Shown here: positions 17,892 to 26,592 of the stretch, piece after piece | How the letters are laid out: each line of letters begins with the position of its first letter | Numbering within the stretch: position 1 is the stretch's first letter | Source of the DNA: Elusimicrobiota bacterium | GTDB lineage: Bacteria > Elusimicrobiota > Elusimicrobia > UBA1565 > UBA9628 | Direction of reading: 5' to 3' | Assembly: GCA_003452935.1 (NCBI GenBank) | Contig: DMMY01000005.1 | Location: forward strand, 59,333 to 123,332 | Length of the DNA stretch: 64,000 nucleotides | Notes under the pieces: generated by a model | Database searches by the model: none | What the model was told of the DNA's origin: nothing | What the model saw: only the letters and a program-made list of their open reading frames with translations | Program-made: the position numbers and the translations under genes

Positions 17892-19078
17892 GTCTGCGCC
17901 TCTGCCTTGACCCAGATGATGATAAGGAAGGTGGCGACCAGTTCATTCTGGAAGGATATTTCCGTCAGGTTCATGACCAGGAACGCGGCCATGGTCCCCA
18001 AAGCCCATAGATTCCAAGCGTTGGGCAGAGCCCTGACCCTTTGCCAGGCCCTTGCCAGCATGGCCGCGAACAAAGCCAGAAGCGCGGCCAGACCCAGCAG
18101 GCCTCTTTCCGCCAACTGGTGCAGATACAGACTATGGGCCGAGCCCCACACGCGTTGGGTGGCGATCTCTCCGGAAAAATAGCGCGGAAACACCGTGCGG
18201 TAATTTCCCGGCCCCACGCCCAAGACCGGGTGGTCGCGAAACGCGCGCCACGCCACGTCCCAGAGCGCAAGCCGGTCGAGTTGGGGGTTGGAGCCGGGTT
18301 TGGCTACGGTGGCGCCGAAATCGCGCAGGGAGCCCAGCAAGGATCTGTGTGTGGGCAGAAGCTCCAAGGCGACTGCGCCCAGCATGGCGGCCAAGAGGGC
18401 CCATTTGATCCAGCGGCGCAGTTCGCGGTCCGCGGCGCAGAGCGTCAGAAACCCGATGAACAAGGCCAGGAAAGCGGCCCGGGTTTGGTTGAGGATGAAG
18501 GCCAAAGTCCCGATCCCCAAAAAAACGAGCAATTCCCTTTGCCGAGGCTGATTCTGGCCGGGACGCAGGAGAAAGCAGAGCGCCCCCAACAAGGCCAGGG
18601 CCAGCATGTCGCCGTAGGTCACCGGGTGCATGAACCCGGAGGCGCGGATCCAGAACCAGCCGTTGGCCGCGCTTTTCACCACGGACTGCGCGGCGCCGTA
18701 GCCCGCGACGGCGGTAAAGCCCAGGACCAGGGCCGCGGCCGCCGGGGCTTCGGGCGCGCAGACGCAGGCGAGCAAAAGAGCGTAGAAGACGCCGATCTTG
18801 TGCAGTTCCTTGGGCAGGATGCGCAGGCTTTCCGCGGGCGCGACCCCGAGCGCGCCGGTCAAGGCGCACACGGCGACGTATATCCAAAGGCAGAGGGCGG
18901 CGGCTCCCCATGTCCTGCGCCAGGGCAGGCGGCCCGCGCTTAGGGCATGCCACATCAGCCCCGCGCACACCAGCCCCAGGGCTATATTGGTCCCGGCGAT
19001 GGAAAAGGGCAGGGCCAGGCAGAGCGCCGTTACGGAGGCGGCCATGAGGCCCTTAGGGGACAACGGGATCTTATGCAT
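17888..19078 (-). CDS. O-antigen ligase family membrane protein
   Basis: 396 residues from ATG 19078 (MHKIPLSPKGLMAASV), chosen because longer in-frame starts lie inside the upstream gene and lack hydrophobic character. About ten to twelve transmembrane helices. A large periplasmic segment carries DHPVLGVGPGNYRTVFPRY and then the SAHSLYLHQLAERGLLGL motif; the His and the N/S-rich loop are the hallmark of the WaaL/RfaL Wzy_C family. Such proteins join undecaprenyl-linked polysaccharide to lipid A-core, or transfer glycans to protein. The gene overlaps its upstream neighbour by 8 bases and the downstream fusion by 4. A Wzy polymerase is the alternative reading of the same fold. Confidence 0.85.
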   Translation of the reverse strand: MHKIPLSPKGLMAASVTALCLALPFSIAGTNIALGLVCAGLMWHALSAGRLPWRRTWGAAALCLWIYVAVCALTGALGVAPAESLRILPKELHKIGVFYALLLACVCAPEAPAAAALVLGFTAVAGYGAAQSVVKSAANGWFWIRASGFMHPVTYGDMLALALLGALCFLLRPGQNQPRQRELLVFLGIGTLAFILNQTRAAFLALFIGFLTLCAADRELRRWIKWALLAAMLGAVALELLPTHRSLLGSLRDFGATVAKPGSNPQLDRLALWDVAWRAFRDHPVLGVGPGNYRTVFPRYFSGEIATQRVWGSAHSLYLHQLAERGLLGLAALLALFAAMLARAWQRVRALPNAWNLWALGTMAAFLVMNLTEISFQNELVATFLIIIWVKAEAQT

Positions 19079-21155
19079 CCCCGTCCCTGATTTCAGAGGA
19101 TACGGTGGTTTCTCCGATCTTGCGGGAGTTCCGGCCGATCCCGATGCTGTAAATCTCAAGCCTGACCCGGCAAGGGCCTATGGGCAAAGTCCCTTTTGTG
19201 CGCAGGACATAGGATTCGCGCATCGCCCGGCCCGCGCGCCATGACGACGGCGGCTTTTGATCGTTGAAAAGAGGCCAGAGCACCGGGGTTTTTCGGCCCA
19301 ACGTCGGCGAGGGATAGACCGGCTCGTAAAGGACGCGGCTGCGGTTGTCGTACACGGTGAGCAGCACGACGAAATCATCGGTTTGGCTGCGGCGCGCGAT
19401 CCAGCCGAGGTCCAGGCGCAGGAGCTCCGGCTTGGCCTGCAGGGCAACCTCGGCGAGCTCCAAGCCCGGCATTCCGGGCACCGCGGAGCCTGACCGCGCG
19501 GAAGCGGGTTTTTCCTCGACTTTGTCCAGGGCCGCGGCCATGTCCAGCCGGACCAGGCTCTGACAGCCGGGCACTGGCCGCGTCTCGCGTTCAAAAGCCC
19601 GGCCTTGTGGGTCCCGCATGCGCACTTCACGGATGCAGCGGAACTCCGTTCCGGAGATATAGGCGACGGCGTTGATGCGGGAATACGGCAGCCAGCGAAA
19701 CGTGGAGCGGTTCCATATGGAAAGATCGTTCAAATAGAACGCCCCTTCCCGCGTCGGCGTGAGCTGGTAATCGCCGTCTACGAGGTTCTTCCGGCCCGCG
19801 GCGCGGATAGCGGCCATGGGGGCGTCATGGTAGAGGTGGAAGGCCGGGGCTTTCTTGACGTAACGGGGCGCGCCTATGACGAAAATGTTTTCGAAATCCG
19901 GGAAGAATCGGGCGGCCTCCTTGAGATATGCCTGGTGCAAGCGGTGCGTGTAGGCCCATTCGCTGCCTTCGTGAACATTGGCGACCACGGCGTTGGCGAA
20001 GAGAAGAACCGACAAGACCGTCAGCGTCCGGCCCGCGAGCGGACGGCTCTTTATCAGCCAGACGGCCGTCCCCACGCACAGGAAGGCCCAGCCCAGGGAA
20101 GGGAGATAATTGTGGCGGGGGTTCATGTACCAGAAATAATTGGGCAGGTAGGCGAGAAAGAACCAGGCGCAGCCGAAAAACATAAGGCGCAGCGGAGCCG
20201 GGGAAACGCGCCAGGCATCCCATGAGGGCCGATCAGCCTCGGCCCAGCGGCGCACGAGGCGCGCGATCAGCCAGCCTGTGAGCAAGGCGGCCGCGGTCAG
20301 GGCCGCGGTCCAGCCCCAATGCGAAAGCCGTCCCGGGCTGGGCAGGGAAAACATCCCTTTGATTGGTTCAAGAATGCTCTGGGGCAGGCGTAATAGGATA
20401 TTTTTCCACTGGATCACCGGCCTGCCGCCGAATGATTTTTCCGAGAAATGCCGCATGAGGACATGGGTCAGGTTGAGGCTCAAGACCAATGCCGCGGCCA
20501 TCAGGAAAACACGAGGCCGGCGCTCCTGCGGAGAGCTTCGAAACCACAGCAGCATGAGAAGCAGCGGCCAAAGGAAAAACACTTGATCGTAGGTGAACAG
20601 TGCCGCGATATAAAGCCCGAGGCATGCGAACAGCCTCCGCGGAAGGCTGGTCTTGCGCCGGGCGGCGAGCCAGAAAGCCAGGAGGCAAAGCAGCGTGGGG
20701 ATCTCGCATTGAACGAATTGCGTGAACCAGAAATGAGTTTCCCCGTGGTTGGGCAGGAGGGCGAAGATCAGGGCGATGGGCAGGGCCACGCAAGGCAAGG
20801 CCGTGAGCTCCCAGGCCAGAAGATATGCCAGAATGGCGCTTAAAGCGTCGCCAAGGAGGATAATGCGGTGGAGCCAAAGCGCGGATTGGTTGGTGATTCC
20901 CGCCAAGATCCAGAAAAAAAATATTTGGAGGTTTCGCCCGGGAACATAATGAAGGAAATAGTCCCATACCTCGGCCGCGGGCTGGCGAACCGTCATCAAG
21001 AAGGAATGATCGTCCATGTAGAAACCGGACCATAGGCCAGGGGCGAACGTGGCCAGGACTATGGCCACGACGATGAGCAGGGGCAGCCAGGATTTTTTAT
21101 AGAGAGAATCAGACACTTGCAGGCGCCGGGAGGGATCGTGTCGTCCCTGAGGCAT
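19071..21155 (-). CDS. GT-C-like polytopic glycosyltransferase with soluble C-terminal domain
   Basis: 694 residues. A first helix is followed at once by FYMDDHSFL, the acidic DD pair in the first external loop that is characteristic of GT-C (GT39/PMT-like) enzymes. About ten further helices follow. The last ~260 residues are non-membrane and beta-rich, probably periplasmic. These enzymes use polyprenyl-phosphate sugars on the periplasmic face, for example to decorate polysaccharide. The first gene of the minus-strand assembly operon. An extended -10 (TGTTATAAT) puts transcription start near 21154, so the ATG at 21155 would be leaderless; a GTG at 21113 is an alternative start. It is divergently paired with a paralogue beginning at 21225. 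Confidence 0.7.
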   Translation of the reverse strand: MPQGRHDPSRRLQVSDSLYKKSWLPLLIVVAIVLATFAPGLWSGFYMDDHSFLMTVRQPAAEVWDYFLHYVPGRNLQIFFFWILAGITNQSALWLHRIILLGDALSAILAYLLAWELTALPCVALPIALIFALLPNHGETHFWFTQFVQCEIPTLLCLLAFWLAARRKTSLPRRLFACLGLYIAALFTYDQVFFLWPLLLMLLWFRSSPQERRPRVFLMAAALVLSLNLTHVLMRHFSEKSFGGRPVIQWKNILLRLPQSILEPIKGMFSLPSPGRLSHWGWTAALTAAALLTGWLIARLVRRWAEADRPSWDAWRVSPAPLRLMFFGCAWFFLAYLPNYFWYMNPRHNYLPSLGWAFLCVGTAVWLIKSRPLAGRTLTVLSVLLFANAVVANVHEGSEWAYTHRLHQAYLKEAARFFPDFENIFVIGAPRYVKKAPAFHLYHDAPMAAIRAAGRKNLVDGDYQLTPTREGAFYLNDLSIWNRSTFRWLPYSRINAVAYISGTEFRCIREVRMRDPQGRAFERETRPVPGCQSLVRLDMAAALDKVEEKPASARSGSAVPGMPGLELAEVALQAKPELLRLDLGWIARRSQTDDFVVLLTVYDNRSRVLYEPVYPSPTLGRKTPVLWPLFNDQKPPSSWRAGRAMRESYVLRTKGTLPIGPCRVRLEIYSIGIGRNSRKIGETTVSSEIRDGDA

Positions 21156-21160
21156 CCGGA

Positions 21161-21169
21161 ATTATAACA
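21161..21169 (-). promoter_or_regulatory. Extended -10 promoter of the minus-strand assembly operon
   Basis: TGTTATAAT on the minus strand, with no good -35. It faces away from a second extended -10 on the plus strand only 27 bases further on, forming a very compact back-to-back promoter pair. Confidence 0.5.
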
Positions 21170-21196
21170 AAAGCAGCCGAGCGTATTTTTTCCGTT

Positions 21197-21205
21197 TGGT
21201 ATAAT
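21197..21205 (+). promoter_or_regulatory. Extended -10 promoter of the plus-strand GT-C genes
   Basis: TGGTATAAT at 21197-21205, preceded by a T-rich run. The first in-frame ATG (21204) overlaps this -10 box, so translation must start further down, most simply at ATG 21225, about 13 bases after the expected start of transcription. Confidence 0.55.
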
Positions 21206-21224
21206 GGTCGTCTCGAAATCCTTT

Positions 21225-22790
21225 ATGCTTATTGACTCGCGGCCTTGCCGGGCATGGCTCTTGGCCGCGGCCTTGATCGCGGCCGTGCTCGGGGCTTGGC
21301 TTGCCTTTCCTCCGACGGGTTTTTACCAGGACGATTGGTTCACCATGGAGGACTCCGCGCGCGGCCGCACTCTGCTCGACGCCGTGCATGCCTTCGCCGC
21401 CCGCGGCTGGAACTGGCGGCGGCCCGCGCAGATCGTGCTCATGCCTCTGGCTCATAGAGCGGCTCTTAATCGGCCGGCCGTAGCCGCCGGCATCCTCGCG
21501 TTTCTCGTGGCCCTCGAGGCGTTGCTCCTTTATGGACTGGTGCGTCGCATGACCGGAAGAGCCGCAACGGCGTTGGCGGTTACGGGGTTCGTGCTTCTTT
21601 ATCCGGGTAGGCCGTCTTTTCAGATGTGGTTCGCCGACATACTGCAGACCACGGCTCAGCCTCTCGTGCTCGGGGGGCTCTGGCTTTATAGGGATTGGGT
21701 CGAGTCACGCCGGCCCGCCAGGCTGTTCCTGGCCCTGGGCCTTTATCTTGCCGGAGCATCATGTTATGAGGCCGCTTTTTTTCTGCCCCTGATACTTTTG
21801 GCTGATCCGGCCATTCTTCCAGGCGCTGGGCCCTGGCGGATGCGGCTGCGCCGCGTGGCCGCCCGGACCTGGCCTCTGGCCTTGGCCATGGCAGCGGCCG
21901 TTCTCTGGAATCAGGTGATTCTCGCGTGGATTACTTCAACGGCGCTGAGGCCCCCGAGTTGGTCCCTGGGTCTGGCGTTGAAAGGCTTGGGGGCCGGTTT
22001 TGAATGCGTCAGTTCGCGCGTCCTGCATGAGTGCCTGCGGTCCGTGGGCCCGGCCTTGCGGGGATTCTCGGCCGGGCATTGGCTCTTGGCCGCGGCCTTG
22101 GCGATTTTTTTCGCCTGGGCGCTGGAGTCCGCTTTGCGCCGCGAAGCCGAGGCTCTTCCCACGACCTGGTGGGTCGGCACGGCCGCCGCCTTCTTAGGGG
22201 CTTACCTGCCCTACGCTTTCTCAGGAGGCTACCAGCCGACCATGCACGGCATCATGAGCCGGACCAACGGCGCGGGCGCCTGGGTTTTCGGCATGCTGGC
22301 CGCGGGCATCCTGGCTTCCTGGCCCGCGTCATGGTCCCGGTTTCGGCCTTGGTGCTTGGGTCTGGCGGCCATGCTGCTTCTGCCGGCCAATTGGACGCAG
22401 CGGCAGGATTGGGCGAGAGCCTGGAGGGAACAGCAAAGGATACTCGACGATATCCGGATTCAAGCCAAGGATATTCCCGGCCCGGCCACGATCGTCCTTT
22501 CCTCATCGCTCTATGTCGGCGATGTGGTCGTGTTTGACGCTCCCTATGATTTCGATTCAGCCCTGCATTTGGCCATCAACCGCAAGGATTTGACCGGAGC
22601 CATCGATTCGTGGCGGTTTCGATTTCGCCCGGATCGAGCCTTGGAGGCGCCAGGGGGACAGTTCGTCAGAGAATATAGTTACGATCGGATGTTCCTTTAT
22701 GATCCTCAAACGCGCGAGCTGCTCAGGGTCTCTGGGCCGCCGGATGCCCGTTGGGCCAAAGAACATCCGGCGCGCCTGATCCAGCTCTGA
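21225..22790 (+). CDS. GT-C-like polytopic membrane protein
   Basis: 521 residues from ATG 21225 (MLIDSRPCRAWLLAAALI). After the first helix comes PTGFYQDDWFTMED, the DD motif of GT-C enzymes, then about ten membrane segments and a short C-terminal soluble tail of ~110 residues. It parallels the divergent gene at 19.1-21.2 kb: FYQDDW versus FYMDDH, a YEAAFFLPLILL segment versus YDQVFFLWPLLLML, and a similar helix pattern. This suggests the two are an inverted duplicated pair. A polyprenyl-phosphate-dependent glycosyltransferase is the best guess; the acceptor is unknown. The ATG at 21204 is rejected because it overlaps the promoter. Confidence 0.7.
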   Translation: MLIDSRPCRAWLLAAALIAAVLGAWLAFPPTGFYQDDWFTMEDSARGRTLLDAVHAFAARGWNWRRPAQIVLMPLAHRAALNRPAVAAGILAFLVALEALLLYGLVRRMTGRAATALAVTGFVLLYPGRPSFQMWFADILQTTAQPLVLGGLWLYRDWVESRRPARLFLALGLYLAGASCYEAAFFLPLILLADPAILPGAGPWRMRLRRVAARTWPLALAMAAAVLWNQVILAWITSTALRPPSWSLGLALKGLGAGFECVSSRVLHECLRSVGPALRGFSAGHWLLAAALAIFFAWALESALRREAEALPTTWWVGTAAAFLGAYLPYAFSGGYQPTMHGIMSRTNGAGAWVFGMLAAGILASWPASWSRFRPWCLGLAAMLLLPANWTQRQDWARAWREQQRILDDIRIQAKDIPGPATIVLSSSLYVGDVVVFDAPYDFDSALHLAINRKDLTGAIDSWRFRFRPDRALEAPGGQFVREYSYDRMFLYDPQTRELLRVSGPPDARWAKEHPARLIQL

Positions 22791-22823
22791 TTTTTCCAGG
22801 TGCGGCCGTCAAGTCTCCAGAGT

Positions 22824-22832
22824 TGGTATGAT
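22824..22832 (+). promoter_or_regulatory. Extended -10 promoter before the GT-C/DUF2993-like gene
   Basis: TGGTATGAT in the 86-base gap after the upstream gene. The start of transcription would be near 22839, leaving ~38 bases before ATG 22877. Confidence 0.4.
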
Positions 22833-22876
22833 ATCGCAGGTTGGAAGGAACTAAGACGGCAGTAAATCCCCCTGAT

Positions 22877-25027
22877 ATGGGCCGGCGGATATGGGACCGC
22901 CAGCCGCTTTTGGCGGCGTGCGTTGTTTTGGGCTTGTTTCTGTTGTGGCAGGGATTTTCCCTTCATTCTTTCCTAAGAACGGAAACGAGGCCTCCGGCCT
23001 GGGACCAGGCCAATCATCTGGACGTCGCTTGGGAGTATAGGGACGCCCTGCTCCAGGGAGACTGGGGGCGCGTCTGGAACTTCGTCCCAAAGAGCGATAT
23101 CCCGCCTTTCCCGCCGCTCTATCACCTCGCCCTGGCCTCGGCGCTGAGTTCTGGGAACCAGACTTGGATTGTGCTCTGGGTCAATTGGGTCTATCTGGTC
23201 CTGTTGAGCTTTTCCCTGCTGGGCATTGCCTGGGAAATGCGTCGGGAAGTCTCGGCCGCGGCCGCGCCGCTCATCTTGGCCGGGACTCCCATCGTGCTAT
23301 GGCTTTTTTATAACCAGCTTCCGGATCTGGCGTTGACCGCCTGCGCCGCCCTGGCCTACTGGATGCTGCTGCGCTGCGCGGGTTTTTCGCGCTGGCCCTG
23401 GGCTTTGGGATTCGGCGGAGCATTCGCCTTCGGCATGCTTCATAAATGGAGTTTTTTCAGCTATCTGTGGCCCGCCTATTGGCTGGCTTTTCAGGCCTGG
23501 CGGAGGCGTGAAAACCGGGCCCAGGTCTTGGCGGCTGCTGCCTTGGCGCTGGCCTTGGCCTTGCCGTGGTATGCTGTCCGTTTCCCCCTGGTTCTGACTC
23601 GTCTGGTCGCGGCTTCCTCTGATTTTGCCGTGCCGTTTTGGCGGCAGGGGGCTTTCTTCCAGTATTTCCGGGACATGATTCCAAACCTGGGGATATTCTT
23701 CTTCGCCCTGGCTTGGGCGGGAGCCTTTCGTCCCAAGGTCTTGCGGGAGTCCGCTCAGGCGCGAGTGCTGCTGGCCTGGGTCCTGTCTTCGTATCTGTTT
23801 TGGGCCATTGTCCCGAACCGACAGATGCGCTACCTCCTGCCCGGGCTGCCCGGCTTGGCGGTTTTATGTTGGCTGGCCTGGCCCAAGAGGATCATATGGG
23901 GCTTGGCGGCTTTGCAGGTGTTGACCGCGGCCAATTTCACGCGAGGTTGGATCAAGCCCGTGTCATTGCCTGCGCCGCTGGGCTTGGTTCAATTTTTTCC
24001 GCAAGGAATGCCGCGCCGGGAAGACTGGCGCATCGAGGAGATACTGCGCGAAGCGTCCGGCAGGTCCCGCACGGATTTGGTCCTTGCGGCCAACCATCCG
24101 TTCTTCAATGAACTTAATTTTATTTGGACCGCGCGCCGGCTGGGCCTGGATTCGGTCCGATTGTCAGGCCCCGGCGCGTCCTTGTGGGAACTTTCCGATT
24201 TGGTCCTGCTCAAGGAAGGGGACCTTGGCCCGGCCGCAGTGACGGCCGGACTGCCTGAAATATCGGCCGAGATGAACCGGCCGGGCGGCTGGTTCGAGGC
24301 CGCGTACGGCGAAGCCAAGCGTTGGCCCCTGCCTGACGGGTCCGCGGCCGTGCTCTTCGAGAAGAAAAAATATTTGCAGAGACCTTTCCCGGCCAGGGCG
24401 TTGAATATGGACCGCCTCGATGCGGGGGCTCTGGCCATGTCCGGACTGCGCGTTATGTTTGGCGATTGGGACCCAAAGGCTTCGGTCTTTCGCCGCGTCT
24501 CCCTTTCCGCCAAGGAAGCGCTCTGGCGGGGTCTGCGGGTCCGTGACCTTAGACTGGACTTGGAAGATGCCCTGCCCTGGCCTGAAAGCCGGGATCTGGA
24601 GCGCGGCCGCTGGCGCTTGCTCAAGCTGGGACGGGTACGGATTGCCGCGGCCTCTGTTTCAGCCGGGGATTTGGAGCTCTTGCTGTTGAATCGCGGAGTG
24701 CGCGCGCGGCGGCTGGAACTCGAGGGAGGATTGCGCCTGGACGCTTCCTATCGCGGGTTGCCGGTTTCCATAAAGGCCGGGCTTGAGCAGGCTGATTCCG
24801 GAGAGTTCCTCCGCCTTGGCGTGAGCGAGTTCCGGTTGGGAGGCGTTTCCTTGCCGGCTGAGAGGATGGTCCGGTTTTTCCTGGGCGCGCCCCTGCTGGC
24901 GGCGCGCCGGCTTGGCCGCTCTACGGCGATCGAGACCGCGCTGCATCCCGGCGAGCCGAAGATCCTTCCCTTTGCCGTGGATTTGGCCGGATTTTCTTTT
25001 CATTCCGGGAGGATGACGGTCCCATGA
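22877..25027 (+). CDS. GT39-like glycosyltransferase fused to a DUF2993-like domain
   Basis: 716 residues from ATG 22877. A TTG at 22841 is an alternative start, but it lies right at the inferred transcription start. The N-terminal two thirds is a PMT/ArnT-like GT-C protein: ETRPPAWDQANHLDVAWEY places Asp in the first periplasmic loop, followed by about ten helices and a soluble segment. From ~residue 510 there is a separate ~205-residue domain with the pattern LDAGALAMSGLRV, LKLGRVRIAAASVSAGDLELLL, RLELEGGLRLDASYRGLPVSI and SEFRLGGVSLPAERMVRF. This resembles the DUF2993/LmeA phospholipid-binding fold found in periplasmic lipid-handling proteins. Such a fusion could help the enzyme deal with a lipid acceptor or donor. 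The domain call rests on pattern only. The stop overlaps the next start (ATGA). Confidence 0.7.
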   Translation: MGRRIWDRQPLLAACVVLGLFLLWQGFSLHSFLRTETRPPAWDQANHLDVAWEYRDALLQGDWGRVWNFVPKSDIPPFPPLYHLALASALSSGNQTWIVLWVNWVYLVLLSFSLLGIAWEMRREVSAAAAPLILAGTPIVLWLFYNQLPDLALTACAALAYWMLLRCAGFSRWPWALGFGGAFAFGMLHKWSFFSYLWPAYWLAFQAWRRRENRAQVLAAAALALALALPWYAVRFPLVLTRLVAASSDFAVPFWRQGAFFQYFRDMIPNLGIFFFALAWAGAFRPKVLRESAQARVLLAWVLSSYLFWAIVPNRQMRYLLPGLPGLAVLCWLAWPKRIIWGLAALQVLTAANFTRGWIKPVSLPAPLGLVQFFPQGMPRREDWRIEEILREASGRSRTDLVLAANHPFFNELNFIWTARRLGLDSVRLSGPGASLWELSDLVLLKEGDLGPAAVTAGLPEISAEMNRPGGWFEAAYGEAKRWPLPDGSAAVLFEKKKYLQRPFPARALNMDRLDAGALAMSGLRVMFGDWDPKASVFRRVSLSAKEALWRGLRVRDLRLDLEDALPWPESRDLERGRWRLLKLGRVRIAAASVSAGDLELLLLNRGVRARRLELEGGLRLDASYRGLPVSIKAGLEQADSGEFLRLGVSEFRLGGVSLPAERMVRFFLGAPLLAARRLGRSTAIETALHPGEPKILPFAVDLAGFSFHSGRMTVP

Positions 25028-26592
25028 GCGGCGAACCTCTTTCCGCGTCCAACCTTGGCGCGTGGCGTTGCGCGGCCATGGCTTTGTGCGCGGCCGTGCT
25101 GGCGGCCAATGTTTGGCATTTGCTGGTCCAGACCGCGCCTCCGGCATGGGACGACGCCTGGTATCTTGAGGTAAGCTTCCGTCTTTATCAGGCTCTCAAA
25201 GCCGGCTTGATGAATTTTCTGCAATCTTATGCGCATGCCTTCCGCATCAAGGCTCCTCTGATCGCGGTGCTGCCTCTGCCGCTCTACGCGGTTTTCGGGA
25301 CCGGGGAGCGCATTGCCCTGTGGGTCAACATGCTGGCCCTGCCCCTGACGTGGTTGTTCGCCTTCCGGATCGGCCGGCTGTTTTACGGGGAGAGAGCAGG
25401 ACTGGCCGCGGCCATGGCTTGCGCCTTGCTGCCCTTAAGCTACGGCCTTTCGCGGTTTTTTTATGTCGAGTGCGTTTTGACGGCGTTCGTGACTTGGTCG
25501 GTATGGGAAATCCTGCGGGTTCGCGCCGATGACCGCTGGGCCGGCGCCAGGCTGGGAGCGCTTCTGGGCTTGGGGCTTCTGGCCAAGTCCTCATTTTTGC
25601 TCTATGTCATAGGCCCTATCTGGCTGCGCCGCGAAGCATTGCGTCCTCACGCCAAGACCGCCTTGGTTTGCGGGGGGCTCCTGGCCTCCACTTGGTATGC
25701 CTGGAATCTTCCCTTTGTCGCGGGATTCGGACTGAGCGCGGGTTTTGGGAGCATCTCCCATAGCTACGGCAGTCATGCTCTATCTTACGCGGCCTTGCGC
25801 GGCTTCGCCGTCCAAGTTGTTTTTCAAGCATTGTCCTGGCCATACGCTCTCGTGGCGGTCGTCTTGCTCGCGGCCGCCTGGCAGAGCCGGCCGCGCCCTT
25901 GGAACTGGGGTGATCGCGAATGGTTCTTGCTTTTCTGGCTGGGGCTTCCGTTTCTGTGCGTGGCCTTGGCGGTCAATAAACAAGTGCGCTATCTTGCGCC
26001 CATCCTTCCAGCCCTGGCCGTGGCCGTAGGCGCGGCCGCGGCCGCAGTGGCTTCGGGAACGCTGCGCACCGCCATGGCGGCCCTGCTGACGCTGGCTCCG
26101 GCAGCGGTTTTTTGCGGCCAGACTTTCGGAATTCCAGAATCCAGGCCGATGTTTTTCAATGGGCCGCCTTCGCGCGATCCGGGCTGGGACCGGCGAGCCG
26201 TGGTGGAAACTTTAGTAGCAAAGGCTCCTGAGGGAGCGGTCGTGGCCATAGGTTTTGAGCATGCGCTTTTCAACGCGAACAATTTGGCTTCCTTGTCCTT
26301 TGCTTTGGGGCATCGTTATGAATTCGTCAACCTGGTCCAAGGGAACAATACGGTTGAGGACGCGCTGATCCGGCTCAAGGATAAATCAGCGGCCTACCTT
26401 ATCATGGTCCAGGGGGAGCTTCCCGCAGAGGTCGGGACGCCCCATGATTTCCTCAACCGGGCCAATGCCGGGATTCAAGCCCGCCTCGGTGACGGAAGGC
26501 TGAAGGCGACGCGCTTGGACGCGATCCCGGTCAGCCACAAGGTTTCGGCGGTTCTTTATAAGCTCGGCGTTGGCCGCGGGGACGAGGAATGA
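25024..26592 (+). CDS. PMT/ArnT-like GT39 family glycosyltransferase
   Basis: 522 residues. The first periplasmic loop reads APPAWDDAWYLEVSFRLY, a close match to the DD-x-W/Y motif of ArnT and protein O-mannosyltransferases. About eleven helices follow (FRIGRLFYGERAGLAAAMACALLPLS, with the GT39 R/K-rich cytosolic turn), then VNKQVRYLAPILPALAVAVG, the RYLxPxxP motif typical of the family, and a ~150-residue soluble tail. It is expected to use a polyprenyl-phosphate-linked sugar at the periplasmic face of the inner membrane. It is joined to both neighbours by 4-base overlaps and so is translated with them. Confidence 0.82.
   Translation: MSGEPLSASNLGAWRCAAMALCAAVLAANVWHLLVQTAPPAWDDAWYLEVSFRLYQALKAGLMNFLQSYAHAFRIKAPLIAVLPLPLYAVFGTGERIALWVNMLALPLTWLFAFRIGRLFYGERAGLAAAMACALLPLSYGLSRFFYVECVLTAFVTWSVWEILRVRADDRWAGARLGALLGLGLLAKSSFLLYVIGPIWLRREALRPHAKTALVCGGLLASTWYAWNLPFVAGFGLSAGFGSISHSYGSHALSYAALRGFAVQVVFQALSWPYALVAVVLLAAAWQSRPRPWNWGDREWFLLFWLGLPFLCVALAVNKQVRYLAPILPALAVAVGAAAAAVASGTLRTAMAALLTLAPAAVFCGQTFGIPESRPMFFNGPPSRDPGWDRRAVVETLVAKAPEGAVVAIGFEHALFNANNLASLSFALGHRYEFVNLVQGNNTVEDALIRLKDKSAAYLIMVQGELPAEVGTPHDFLNRANAGIQARLGDGRLKATRLDAIPVSHKVSAVLYKLGVGRGDEE

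Noticed and set aside
21204..21224. ATG at 21204 as start of the GT-C gene
   Set aside because: The codon overlaps the TATAAT of the extended -10.
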